From assembly GCA_012515695.1 (NCBI GenBank), contig JAAYXX010000252.1:1-22003 (forward strand): a stretch of 22,003 nt of DNA, given 5' to 3'. Both the position numbers and the translations under genes were made by a program. This document shows, piece by piece, positions 15,702-22,003 of the stretch. The notes under the pieces are model-generated. The model was not told where the DNA came from and ran no database searches. It worked only from the letters and a program-made list of their open reading frames with translations. Numbering within the stretch: position 1 is the stretch's first letter; each line of letters opens with the position of its first letter. This stretch comes from Chloroflexota bacterium (GTDB lineage: Bacteria > Chloroflexota > Anaerolineae > UBA1429).

Positions 15702-15938
15702 AATTGGACCGCCGGCTTCCAGCCGGCATAGTTGTAAGCCGCCAAGGATGGCCAATGGCGCTAACTTTTCGCGGATCAAGTGCTGGAGCAAAATCGGGGT
15801 TGCCCTCATCCGCCCTTCGGGCATCGGCATGTATGCCGGGCGGCTGGGTACAGCCGGGGATGAGGGTGGTGAGGGTGATTTGCTGGCCGTGACAACCAAA
15901 TGTTAGCGCCATTAGCCAAGGATGGCGGCGGTCCAATT
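15702..15938. repeat. Palindromic repeat copy 4, core unit split by an inserted element
   Basis: The outer ends AATTGGACCGCCG and CGGCGGTCCAATT are the terminal inverted repeats of the 58-bp core seen at 20937-20994. Here they are separated by 237 bp in total because a second palindromic element lies within the right-hand hairpin. After removing the insert and one copy of an 11-bp direct repeat, an ordinary core unit is restored. The flank CCCTTCCACGGGGCGAGGG matches the flanks of copies 1 and 2. The 449-bp gap 15555-16003 also holds the operon promoter but no gene. Confidence 0.8.
15752..15914. mobile_element. MITE-like element nested in the core repeat
   Basis: An insert of about 163 bp is bounded by inverted repeats AATGGCGCTAAC (15754-15765) and GTTAGCGCCATT (15902-15913), and flanked by the direct repeat GCCAAGGATGG (15741-15751 and 15915-15925). 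It encodes no transposase. Its left part (CTAACTTTTCGCGGATCAAG onward) is the reverse complement of internal segments in copies 1 and 2. The structure suggests a short non-autonomous element, but recombination between repeats could also produce it. Confidence 0.5.
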
Positions 15939-16003
15939 CCCTTCCACGGGGCGAGGGTGTTCAGCCCCCGCCATCGCAGCCGCCCATCCCCCTGGACAGC
16001 CCC

Positions 16004-16411
16004 CTACGCCAGGCCGCGCTTTTGGTATACCTCTGCCGCCTCGCGCAGCAGGCGGGCGTTCTCCTTCGCCCCATACTCCCGCTCTAGCTCGTCCGCCAAC
16101 GCCAGAAGCTGCTCTCCGCGCACGCGATACGGCCGCAACGCCTCATAGATAGCCAGAATCCTGGCATCGGGAACCACCGTCAACTCGGCGGCCCGCCGCA
16201 AATTCGCCGCCAACTGACCAAAGCCCGCCTGCTCGGCAATATCCGCCTGAGCGCGCAGCGTCTCGGCGTGAATGGTGAAATCCTGCGCGTCCACCACCCC
16301 CGCGCGCACATTCTCCAACGTCAACTCGGACAGGGGGCGCCCCGTGCGCGAGGCAATCTGCTCGCGCTCATGCTCCCCCAGGGGATATCTCCAACGTTCC
16401 TGTTCGCTCAT
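16004..16411 (-). CDS. pduE: Propanediol/glycerol dehydratase small subunit
   Basis: The 135-residue protein matches the small (gamma) subunit of adenosylcobalamin-dependent diol dehydratase. Recognisable parts are YPLGEHE near the start, LSELTLENVRAG, IHAETLRAQADIAEQAG, LAANLRRAAELTVVPDARIL, IYEALRPYR, and ELLALADELEREYGAKENARLLREAAEVY. It lacks the amphipathic N-terminal peptide that E. coli- or Salmonella-type PduE carries for microcompartment association, beginning almost directly at the conserved region, so a cytosolic complex is expected. ATG 16411 has GAGGGG seven bases upstream; ATG 16417 is too close to that site. It follows the fused large/medium subunit gene after 44 bp in the same operon. 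Repeats lie downstream. Confidence 0.9.
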   Translation of the reverse strand: MSEQERWRYPLGEHEREQIASRTGRPLSELTLENVRAGVVDAQDFTIHAETLRAQADIAEQAGFGQLAANLRRAAELTVVPDARILAIYEALRPYRVRGEQLLALADELEREYGAKENARLLREAAEVYQKRGLA

Positions 16412-16455
16412 CCTCATACCCCTCTATACATTGCCAGTGCGCCAACTTGCTGATG

Positions 16456-18693
16456 TTAGATATCCGGCTCCCAATCAAAGTACAATTCCGTCGGCTGGCG
16501 CTGCGGGTCCACGCATTCCGACTCGCGCCGATGCAGCAGCATCGTCTTGACGATCAACCGCAGCCGCACCCAGTTGTCCACCTGCACCGGCACAGGCTGT
16601 ACCTGCTCCTTTTTGGCATACCGCGCTGCGTTCCTGCCGATCTGCCGATAAGAAGCCAGCGTCAGGTTCGGCGACTGGGAAAACAGCTCCAGGTTGTTCA
16701 GCGGGGCCAGGTCCGCCTGGTGAATCACCGTCGTTCCCCGCGACTGTATCCCAATGGCCACGCCCGACCCGCTCAACTGCGCCCCGGCATACCCGATAAA
16801 CGCGCAATCAGACGCATGATGCACCCGCACCAGCCGCGCGCGCATCCCCTCCTCAGCGATGCCAGTCAGCAGCTCTTGCAGCACTGCCTCGTGCGGCAGC
16901 CCGCCGATGGTCTCGGTTAGCTCGCGGCCAAACGCTGGCCCCAGCGCAATCACCACCTCCGGCCCGCTCCCCCGCGCCGCTGGTCCCAACTCACGCAGGC
17001 GCTGGATGGGATTCTGCCCCTGCCCTTCCAAAAAGCGCTCCGGCGGGAGAGCTTGGGGCAAATCCTGGACCCGCTGCCAGCGTTCGCCCTGCAAGCGATA
17101 TCCTGTGCCGGGGCCGCGATAGTCGTTGCGGTCGTTGATGGCGCTCAACACATGAAAATGCTCGTCGAAAATAGCCGAGGGCTGCAAATAATCGCCCACC
17201 ACCCGCTGGCGGCTCATCTCTAGCAGGCGCTCCGCCACGTCCGTATACCCGGCGGCATCCAGGGCGCGAATCACGTCAAACACCGTGCGCTCCCCGGCCA
17301 AAAAGTCGTCCGCTGCCACCAGGTCTTGCGCCACATCGCGGTCTGGCATATCGCGGCTATCGTGGGCAGTCACCGCCGCCTCAATTTCGGCGTCGGTAAT
17401 CTCGGGCAGGCCCAACCCGGCATACACCGCCTGGATGGCGCGCGCGCCCCGCTCTCGAATCGCCAGCGCCTCCTCCTCGCGGATGGGCCGCAACCCGGCA
17501 TCAATCTGCATGTCACGCTGCACCACGTAATAGTCGTCGTACTCGTCGCAGTCGAACGAGCCGCCGCCGAACATATTGTCATAGCGCGGCACGGCGCTAT
17601 ATCCCGAATGGATGAAATCAGTCCCCGGAATGAACTGGCACATCAGCTTGGCCGTCTTGCGAATATCCGAATGGCTGGCGAGCGCGTCGTTGCCCGAAGC
17701 CACCTCCAGGTCCAGCATGGTCGCCAGCAGATTCTCGGCCAAGATCACCCGCACGCCGCCCGGCAGCGATTCGGGCAGCGCCACGCAGCTAATGGACCCG
17801 TTCTGCACCCCCTGGCTTCCCGCGCCCCGCGTAACCAGCAGACAGCGGGCTTCCAGGTAGAGCATGGAACGCTTTTCCGCATGCCCCATCAGCGCCTCGG
17901 AGCCGGTGCCGGAAGTAAAGCGCACCTTGACCCCTCGCGAGGCATAGGCCGACGCCAGAAACGCCTTGGACCAGGGGGTATCATCGCCATCCACAAAAGC
18001 CCCCTCTGTGCCATACACGGAGAGGGTCTCGGCATAGCTGGTCAGCCCCTTGAGACCCAGCCGCAGGTTGACCGCCTCCTCGACGGCGCATTGCGTCAGC
18101 ACGCCGCCACGCCCCACCTGCGAGCCAACCAGGATCGCCAGGGCGTTCAGCGGGGCATAGCGGGCCACCCCCACAGTGGTCTCGTTCTCAGCAAAGCCGC
18201 GCAGCGCCGCCTCGGCGGCATCGGCAGCCAGCAGCGCGGGCGTCCCCTTGCGGTTGGTCACGTGGGCCTGGTTGGCCGGAGTGCGCCGCAAGCGCAGCTT
18301 GGCCAGGGCCATCATCATTTCCAATACGTTCAGGTGGCGGATGATCTCGACCAGTTTGGCCGCCGTGCAGCCCCGCGTCAGCCGGACGATCTCTTGCCGG
18401 GGCACGTTCACGTCCACCAACATGCGGGCAATGGCTTCCGAGGGGGTCGCCATCGCCTCCGGGGCGGCTTCCAGGTCCAGCGCGTGGTCGGCGATGAACA
18501 GGTCTAGCATGTCCATCTCCTCCCGCGCCACGCCGTCCATCTCTACCACTCGCCCCTGGTGCAGGGTCAGGCTGGGCCGGGGGTCGTAAGGGCTGTCGGT
18601 GACAATCAGGCCCACCTCCGGCCACTCGTGTACAAAGGAATCCTTGTTAATAGGACGTTCGTCAAGCAGGGTGAAACGCTTGGATGTTCGCAT
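16456..18693 (-). CDS. Diol/glycerol dehydratase, fused large and medium subunits
   Basis: The 745-residue chain joins a PduC-like large subunit (about 1-555) to a PduD-like medium subunit (about 576-745) through a short linker. The enzyme uses adenosylcobalamin radical chemistry to turn 1,2-propanediol or glycerol into an aldehyde plus water. Active-site residues known from Klebsiella diol dehydratase are all present one position later: Gln142, His144, Glu171, Glu222, Gln297, Asp336 and Ser363. The medium domain has IALGPAFG, TIGGLPH, SGSGVAIGIQSRGTTVIHQ and SYRQIGRNAARYAK. ATG 18693 has GGAG seven bases upstream and aligns with PduC; ATG 18699 is too close to it. The medium subunit's separate N-terminal targeting region is absent. 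No reactivase subunits (PduG/PduH type) are seen within the window. Propanediol versus glycerol cannot be decided from sequence. Confidence 0.93.
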   Translation of the reverse strand: MRTSKRFTLLDERPINKDSFVHEWPEVGLIVTDSPYDPRPSLTLHQGRVVEMDGVAREEMDMLDLFIADHALDLEAAPEAMATPSEAIARMLVDVNVPRQEIVRLTRGCTAAKLVEIIRHLNVLEMMMALAKLRLRRTPANQAHVTNRKGTPALLAADAAEAALRGFAENETTVGVARYAPLNALAILVGSQVGRGGVLTQCAVEEAVNLRLGLKGLTSYAETLSVYGTEGAFVDGDDTPWSKAFLASAYASRGVKVRFTSGTGSEALMGHAEKRSMLYLEARCLLVTRGAGSQGVQNGSISCVALPESLPGGVRVILAENLLATMLDLEVASGNDALASHSDIRKTAKLMCQFIPGTDFIHSGYSAVPRYDNMFGGGSFDCDEYDDYYVVQRDMQIDAGLRPIREEEALAIRERGARAIQAVYAGLGLPEITDAEIEAAVTAHDSRDMPDRDVAQDLVAADDFLAGERTVFDVIRALDAAGYTDVAERLLEMSRQRVVGDYLQPSAIFDEHFHVLSAINDRNDYRGPGTGYRLQGERWQRVQDLPQALPPERFLEGQGQNPIQRLRELGPAARGSGPEVVIALGPAFGRELTETIGGLPHEAVLQELLTGIAEEGMRARLVRVHHASDCAFIGYAGAQLSGSGVAIGIQSRGTTVIHQADLAPLNNLELFSQSPNLTLASYRQIGRNAARYAKKEQVQPVPVQVDNWVRLRLIVKTMLLHRRESECVDPQRQPTELYFDWEPDI

Positions 18694-18734
18694 GAGCATT
18701 CTCCAGAGGGCAAATCGCTGCCCAGGTTTCGGCT

Positions 18735-18743
18735 ATTCTAGCA
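18735..18743 (-). promoter_or_regulatory. Extended -10 promoter of the diol dehydratase operon
   Basis: On the minus strand TGC directly precedes TAGAAT, an extended -10 arrangement. No good -35 hexamer lies at the right distance. The start would be near 18728, about 35 nt before ATG 18693. There is no room for a B12 riboswitch in this short leader. Confidence 0.45.
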
Positions 18744-18798
18744 CACTTTGGCAGCCCGGCATAAGCTGGTATCGCTAATCGAGTTTCGCGCCTTCTTG

Positions 18799-18807
18799 TG
18801 GTATAAT
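18799..18807 (+). promoter_or_regulatory. Extended -10 promoter of glgX
   Basis: TGG-TATAAT is a perfect extended -10 element; the matching -35 region (TCGAGT) is weak. The leader before ATG 18836 is only about 22 nt and contains AGGGAG five bases from the start. It faces the dehydratase promoter across about 60 bp. Confidence 0.65.
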
Positions 18808-18835
18808 TATGGTCAACCAAGGAAAGGGAGCGTGA

Positions 18836-20929
18836 ATGGCAAACCGACAAAACACAGAACCGAAAATAACGCCCGGCAGGCCCTACCCCCTGGGCGCGAC
18901 GGTAGAAGACGGCGGCGTCAATTTCTCGCTGTTCTCTGCCAACGCTACCGGCGTCGAGTTGCTCTTGTTCGACCGCTACGACCAGCCGGAGCCAACCCAG
19001 ATTATCCCCCTGGACCCCCGCCGCAACAAAACCTTTCATTATTGGCATGTCTTTGTGCGCGGGATCGGCGACGGGCAGGTGTACGGGTATCGCGTTCGCG
19101 GCCCCTATGAGCCAGAGCAGGGGTTCCGCTTTAATGGGAAAAAGGTGCTGCTGGACCCCTACGCGGCGGTGGTGGCCTATGGCAAGAATTGGTCTCGCGC
19201 CCAGGCCTGCGGTTTCATGGAGAACACCCAGAGCGCGCTAAAGGGGACGGTGGTAGACCTGAGCCAGTACGACTGGGAAGGCGACCAGCCTTTGGGCCGC
19301 CCGATGGAGGAAACCATCATCTATGAGATGCACGTACGCGGCTTTACCGCCGACCCTTCGGCGAACGTAGCGCAACCCGGTACGTATGCCGGAGTTGTGG
19401 AAAAGATCCCCTACCTGCAATCTCTGGGCGTCACGGCGGTGGAGCTATTGCCCGTGCAGCAGTTTGACGAGCAAGAGGTCTCGCGCCTCAACCCGCTGAC
19501 CGGCGAGCCGCTCAGAAATTACTGGGGGTACGCGCCGGTGGCCTGGTTCGCCCCCCACCTGGGCTATGCCTCCAACAACGACCCGCGCCGCGTGGTAGAC
19601 GAGTTCCGCGATATGGTCAAGGCGCTCCACCGCGCCGGAATCGAGGTCATTCTGGACGTGGTGTTCAACCATACCGCCGAGAACGACCACACCGGCCCGA
19701 CCATTTCCTTTCGCGGCCTGGAGAACCCGGCTTATTACATGCTCAAATCGGACCGCCGCTTCTACCGGAACTATTCCGGCACAGGCAACACGGTGAACTG
19801 CAACCAGTCCGTCGTGCGTCATATGATCCGGCGCTGTTTACGGCATTGGGTAACCGATTTTCACATAGACGGCTTTCGTTTTGACCTGGCTTCTGTCCTG
19901 TCACGCGACATGGACGGCAATCCCATCAAGGACTCGCCCATCCTGTGGGAGCTGGAAACCGACCCGGTGTTGGCGGGAACCAAGCTCATCGCCGAGGCGT
20001 GGGACGCGGCTGGGCTGTATCAGGTGGGGTCGTTTACGGGCAACCGCTGGGCCGAGTGGAACGGACGCTTCCGCGACGACCTGCGCCGCTTTGTGCGCGG
20101 CGGCATCCACACCGTGCGCGATTTTGCCTGGCGCGTGACCGGCAGCTTTGACATTTTCTACAACAAGCCCATGTTCGCCTCGTATCGCAGCATCAATTAT
20201 GTCACCTGTCACGATGGGTTCACCCTGGCCGATCTGGTGGCCTACAATACCAAACATAACTGGGCCAACGGCGAATACAATCGGGATGGAGCCAGCGAGA
20301 ATTTCTCCTGGAACCACGGGGTGGAAGGCCCGACAGACGACCCGCGCATCCTGCGCCTGCGCCATCGCCAGATGAAGAATTACATGGCGTTGCTGCTGGT
20401 GTCTCGCGGTACGCCCATGCTGCTGGGCGGCGACGAGATGGGCCGCACCCAGTTTGGCAACAACAACGCCTATTGTCAGGACAACGAGGTCAGTTGGTTC
20501 GACTGGCACGACCTATCTCGTAATCGGGATCTGGTCCGCTTTGTGCAGGGGATGATCGCCTTTCGCAAACGGCACCCGACGCTGACCTACGAGCACGAGT
20601 TGGATAGCCACGACCCGGAAGAGGCGCTGCGCGACATGGTCACTTTTCACGGCGTTCGCCTGGGGCGGCCCGACTGGAGCGCGCATTCCCACTCGCTCGC
20701 CATCCACCTGCACCCTGCCGAAGGCGATACCAGCATCTATATCATCGCCAACAGCTATCTGAAGACGCTCGAGTTCGAGCTGCCGAACAGGCGCTGGAAG
20801 CGCGTGGTAGACACGTTCCTCGACGCACCCGATGACCTGGTGGACGAGGAGCACGCCCCGCTCTGGGAGCAGCCCGTCTACCAAGCGGGGCCGAGGTCGG
20901 TGGTAGTGCTGGTGGAAGCGCGGGAATAG
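18836..20929 (+). CDS. glgX: Glycogen debranching enzyme GlgX (isoamylase type, GH13)
   Basis: The 697-residue enzyme hydrolyses alpha-1,6 branch points in glycogen or limit dextrins in the cytosol. An N-terminal carbohydrate-binding domain (PYPLGATVEDGGVNFSLFSANA...VELLLFD, about 17-110) precedes the GH13 barrel. Conserved segments include YEMHVRGFT, NYWGYAP, VILDVVFNHTAE and HIDGFRFDLAS. The catalytic residues are Asp350 (nucleophile), Glu387 (LIAEAWD) and Asp460 (TCHDGFT). YNRDGASENFSWNHGVEG and the LLGGDEMGRTQFGNNNAYCQDNE segment are characteristic of GlgX/TreX-type debranching enzymes. No signal peptide is seen. It has its own extended -10 promoter and convergent repeats downstream. No other glycogen gene is in the window. 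Confidence 0.95.
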   Translation: MANRQNTEPKITPGRPYPLGATVEDGGVNFSLFSANATGVELLLFDRYDQPEPTQIIPLDPRRNKTFHYWHVFVRGIGDGQVYGYRVRGPYEPEQGFRFNGKKVLLDPYAAVVAYGKNWSRAQACGFMENTQSALKGTVVDLSQYDWEGDQPLGRPMEETIIYEMHVRGFTADPSANVAQPGTYAGVVEKIPYLQSLGVTAVELLPVQQFDEQEVSRLNPLTGEPLRNYWGYAPVAWFAPHLGYASNNDPRRVVDEFRDMVKALHRAGIEVILDVVFNHTAENDHTGPTISFRGLENPAYYMLKSDRRFYRNYSGTGNTVNCNQSVVRHMIRRCLRHWVTDFHIDGFRFDLASVLSRDMDGNPIKDSPILWELETDPVLAGTKLIAEAWDAAGLYQVGSFTGNRWAEWNGRFRDDLRRFVRGGIHTVRDFAWRVTGSFDIFYNKPMFASYRSINYVTCHDGFTLADLVAYNTKHNWANGEYNRDGASENFSWNHGVEGPTDDPRILRLRHRQMKNYMALLLVSRGTPMLLGGDEMGRTQFGNNNAYCQDNEVSWFDWHDLSRNRDLVRFVQGMIAFRKRHPTLTYEHELDSHDPEEALRDMVTFHGVRLGRPDWSAHSHSLAIHLHPAEGDTSIYIIANSYLKTLEFELPNRRWKRVVDTFLDAPDDLVDEEHAPLWEQPVYQAGPRSVVVLVEARE

Positions 20930-20936
20930 CCGCGCT

Positions 20937-20994
20937 AATTGGACCGCCGGCTTCCAGCCGGCATAAAGCCGCCAAGGATGGCGGCGGTCCAATT
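20937..20994 (+). repeat. 58-bp three-way-junction core repeat, copy 5 (intact)
   Basis: This is the cleanest unit of the family. AATTGGACC (9) is followed by the hairpin GCCGGCT-tcc-AGCCGGC (17), linker ATAAA (5), hairpin GCCGCC-aaggat-GGCGGC (18) and GGTCCAATT (9). The outer 9-mers are perfect complements, so single strands can form a closed three-way junction. It lies 8 bp after the glgX stop and is flanked on the right by CCTTTCCAAGAGGAGAAGGCGG as in copy 2. It may act as a terminator or mRNA 3' end for glgX. Confidence 0.85.
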
Positions 20995-21071
20995 CCTTTC
21001 CAAGAGGAGAAGGCGGCAAGCGCGCCCCACTATGCGTTACGGGCGTGTGCAAACCCAGTTACAGCAATCAA

Positions 21072-21105
21072 AACGGCCCGAACGACATGGATCGTTCGGG
21101 CCGTT
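21072..21105 (-). terminator. Intrinsic terminator of hpt
   Basis: AACGGCCCGAACGA and TCGTTCGGGCCGTT form a perfect 14-bp stem with a six-base loop. On the minus strand it is followed by TTTGATTGC, and it starts 25 bp past the hpt stop codon. Confidence 0.8.
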
Positions 21106-21129
21106 GCCTATCCTGTTCCTGCGGGCTGT

Positions 21130-21687
21130 TCAGCGCCCGCGCGCCTGGTCTTTTAGCAGGCCGATAAAGGGCAGGTTGCGGTAATGGCCGCCAGCATCCA
21201 GGCCATAGCCCACCACAAAAGTATCGGGCAACTCGAAACCTTTGTAGGCCAGGGGGATGTCAATCAGCCGCCGATAGGGGCGATCCAACAGCACACACAC
21301 GTTGAGGCTGGCAGGCTGACGGGTCCGCAGGTTACGCAGCAAATAGCTCAACGTGAGGCCGGTGTCAATAATATCCTCTATAAATAGCACATGCCGCCCG
21401 GTAATGCTGTGGTCCAGGTCTTTGGTAATACGTACCGTCCCGGAACTCGGGCTGCCCGCGTATTGGGAGATCGCCATGAAATCCACGGCCATCGGAATGG
21501 TAATTTGTCGCAGCAGATCCGCCATAAAGACCACCACGCCGCTCAACACCCCCACCAGCAGCGGGTCTTTGTCGGCGTAATCGCGTGAGATGGCCGCGCC
21601 CAATTCGGCCACTCGCGCCTGAATCTTGTCCGCGGAGATGATGACCTGCTCAATGTCGTCCGCTATCGAGCCATCAGCATTGAGCAT
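21130..21687 (-). CDS. hpt: Hypoxanthine phosphoribosyltransferase
   Basis: The 185-residue purine-salvage enzyme joins hypoxanthine or guanine to PRPP in the cytosol. The PRPP-binding motif is HVLFIEDIIDTGLTL (about residues 99-113). Upstream lie the flexible-loop region YAGSPSSGTVRITKDLDHSITG and the LLVGVLSGVVVFMADLLRQ segment, and LPDTFVVGYGLD comes later; these are standard for bacterial Hpt. The frame reaches back to 21714, but ATG 21687 gives the normal N terminus and has GGGGA a few bases upstream. Its start lies inside the end of the upstream gene (14-bp overlap), implying translational coupling. A strong terminator follows. Confidence 0.93.
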   Translation of the reverse strand: MLNADGSIADDIEQVIISADKIQARVAELGAAISRDYADKDPLLVGVLSGVVVFMADLLRQITIPMAVDFMAISQYAGSPSSGTVRITKDLDHSITGRHVLFIEDIIDTGLTLSYLLRNLRTRQPASLNVCVLLDRPYRRLIDIPLAYKGFELPDTFVVGYGLDAGGHYRNLPFIGLLKDQARGR

Positions 21688-22003
21688 TCTGGTTCCCCAT
21701 CGCGTCCTTGCCAATCAGCAGGGAACTGCGTTTTTCAAGGCCAAAACGCTCCAAAAATCGCTCGAAATCCTTGCGGTTCCACAACCGGATATTGACGTTG
21801 GGATATAGTTCCTTCATGCGCCGGATTTTGCGGTGCTTGAACCGCATCAATTTCTGCCGCAGGGTAGTCAACTCCACATACAAGTCCTGTTGTACCAGAT
21901 AAAAATCGGGGGAAAACGCTTCCAGAATATTCCCCCGCTCATCCCATTGTAGCGGAAAGGTGACCGGCTCGTAGCGCCACTCGATCCCAAAAAAGTCAAG
22001 GAC
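21674..22003 (-). CDS. PD-(D/E)XK nuclease-like protein, 5' truncated by window edge
   Basis: The C-terminal 109 residues of a gene that begins outside the window. The visible frame starts VLDFFGIEWRYEPVTFPLQW and continues with FSPDFYLVQQDLYVELTT, then a basic stretch KLMRFKHRKIRRMKELYPNVNIRLWNRKDFERF. The order E...PDFYL...Y-x-E-L-T-T...K is the layout of small PD-(D/E)XK-fold proteins of the TnsA/endonuclease-like kind: Asp in PDF and Glu in VELT would be metal ligands, although the usual Lys after Glu is replaced by Thr with a Lys further on. The stop codon overlaps the hpt start by 14 bp. I do not know its function, and the fold assignment is inference from the motif order. Confidence 0.7.
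   Translation of the reverse strand, partial: VLDFFGIEWRYEPVTFPLQWDERGNILEAFSPDFYLVQQDLYVELTTLRQKLMRFKHRKIRRMKELYPNVNIRLWNRKDFERFLERFGLEKRSSLLIGKDAMGNQNAQC

Noticed and set aside
15555..15899. N-terminal extension of the galactonate-dehydratase-like gene
   Set aside because: The extension covers the promoter and palindromic repeats, and DgoD proteins begin at the equivalent of ATG 15554.
17326..18507. Open frame of 393 codons on the plus strand opposite the diol dehydratase
   Set aside because: The composition is typical of a shadow frame in GC-rich DNA (rich in Gly, Arg, His and Gln), with no domain and no ribosome site. The opposite strand encodes a clear enzyme.
18700..18835. Cobalamin riboswitch before the diol dehydratase
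   Set aside because: The leader from the predicted promoter is about 35 nt, too short for a cobalamin riboswitch, and no B12-box-like sequence was seen.

Overview
The window is about 22 kb of GC-rich bacterial DNA with 13 genes, or 13 plus one cut off at the right edge counted among them. The gene content points to an anaerobic or microaerophilic member of the Chloroflexota, possibly Anaerolineae. Hints are tandem tungsten/molybdenum aldehyde oxidoreductases with a multi-cluster Fe-S partner, a LmbE-type deacetylase, a sulfatase, Gfo/Idh and galactonate-dehydratase-like sugar enzymes, and a secreted protein with an Ig-like repeat and Pro/Thr linker of a kind I associate with this phylum. The assignment is inference, because no rRNA or other taxonomic marker is present. 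No tRNA, rRNA, CRISPR array or transposase gene was seen.

Layout. (1) 247-6320, minus strand: an Fe-S electron-transfer protein, two paralogous aldehyde:ferredoxin oxidoreductases (AOR) and a sulfatase, probably one operon or two closely linked units. The Fe-S gene is split by an in-frame TGA just after its third cysteine cluster, and the frame stays open and conserved beyond it. (2) 6622-9328, plus strand: a PIG-L/LmbE deacetylase, a secreted membrane-anchored protein and peptidyl-tRNA hydrolase. (3) 9421-12999, plus strand: transcription-repair coupling factor Mfd. (4) 13294-15554, minus strand: a galactonate-dehydratase-like enolase-superfamily enzyme followed by a Gfo/Idh/MocA oxidoreductase. 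(5) 16004-18693, minus strand: a B12-dependent diol/glycerol dehydratase whose large and medium subunits are fused in one chain, plus a separate small subunit. No reactivase or microcompartment gene is nearby. (6) 18836-20929, plus strand: glycogen debranching enzyme GlgX, divergent from the dehydratase. (7) 21130 to the right edge, minus strand: hypoxanthine phosphoribosyltransferase overlapping an upstream PD-(D/E)XK-like small gene that runs off the window.

Five intergenic gaps (1-246, 7525-7865, 13000-13293, 15555-16003, 20930-21129) carry pieces of one modular family of palindromic repeats. The core is a 58-bp unit that can fold as a three-way junction closed by the stem AATTGGACC/GGTCCAATT. 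In one gap (15702-15938) a second short element with its own terminal inverted repeats lies inside the core, bordered by an 11-bp direct repeat. All copies lie downstream of gene 3' ends.

Functional links (inference). The dehydratase makes aldehydes from 1,2-diols and the AORs can oxidise aldehydes to acids while reducing ferredoxin. The sulfatase, deacetylase, oxidoreductase and galactonate-type dehydratase suit breakdown of modified polysaccharides and sugar acids. The loci are not one operon, so these links are suggestive only.
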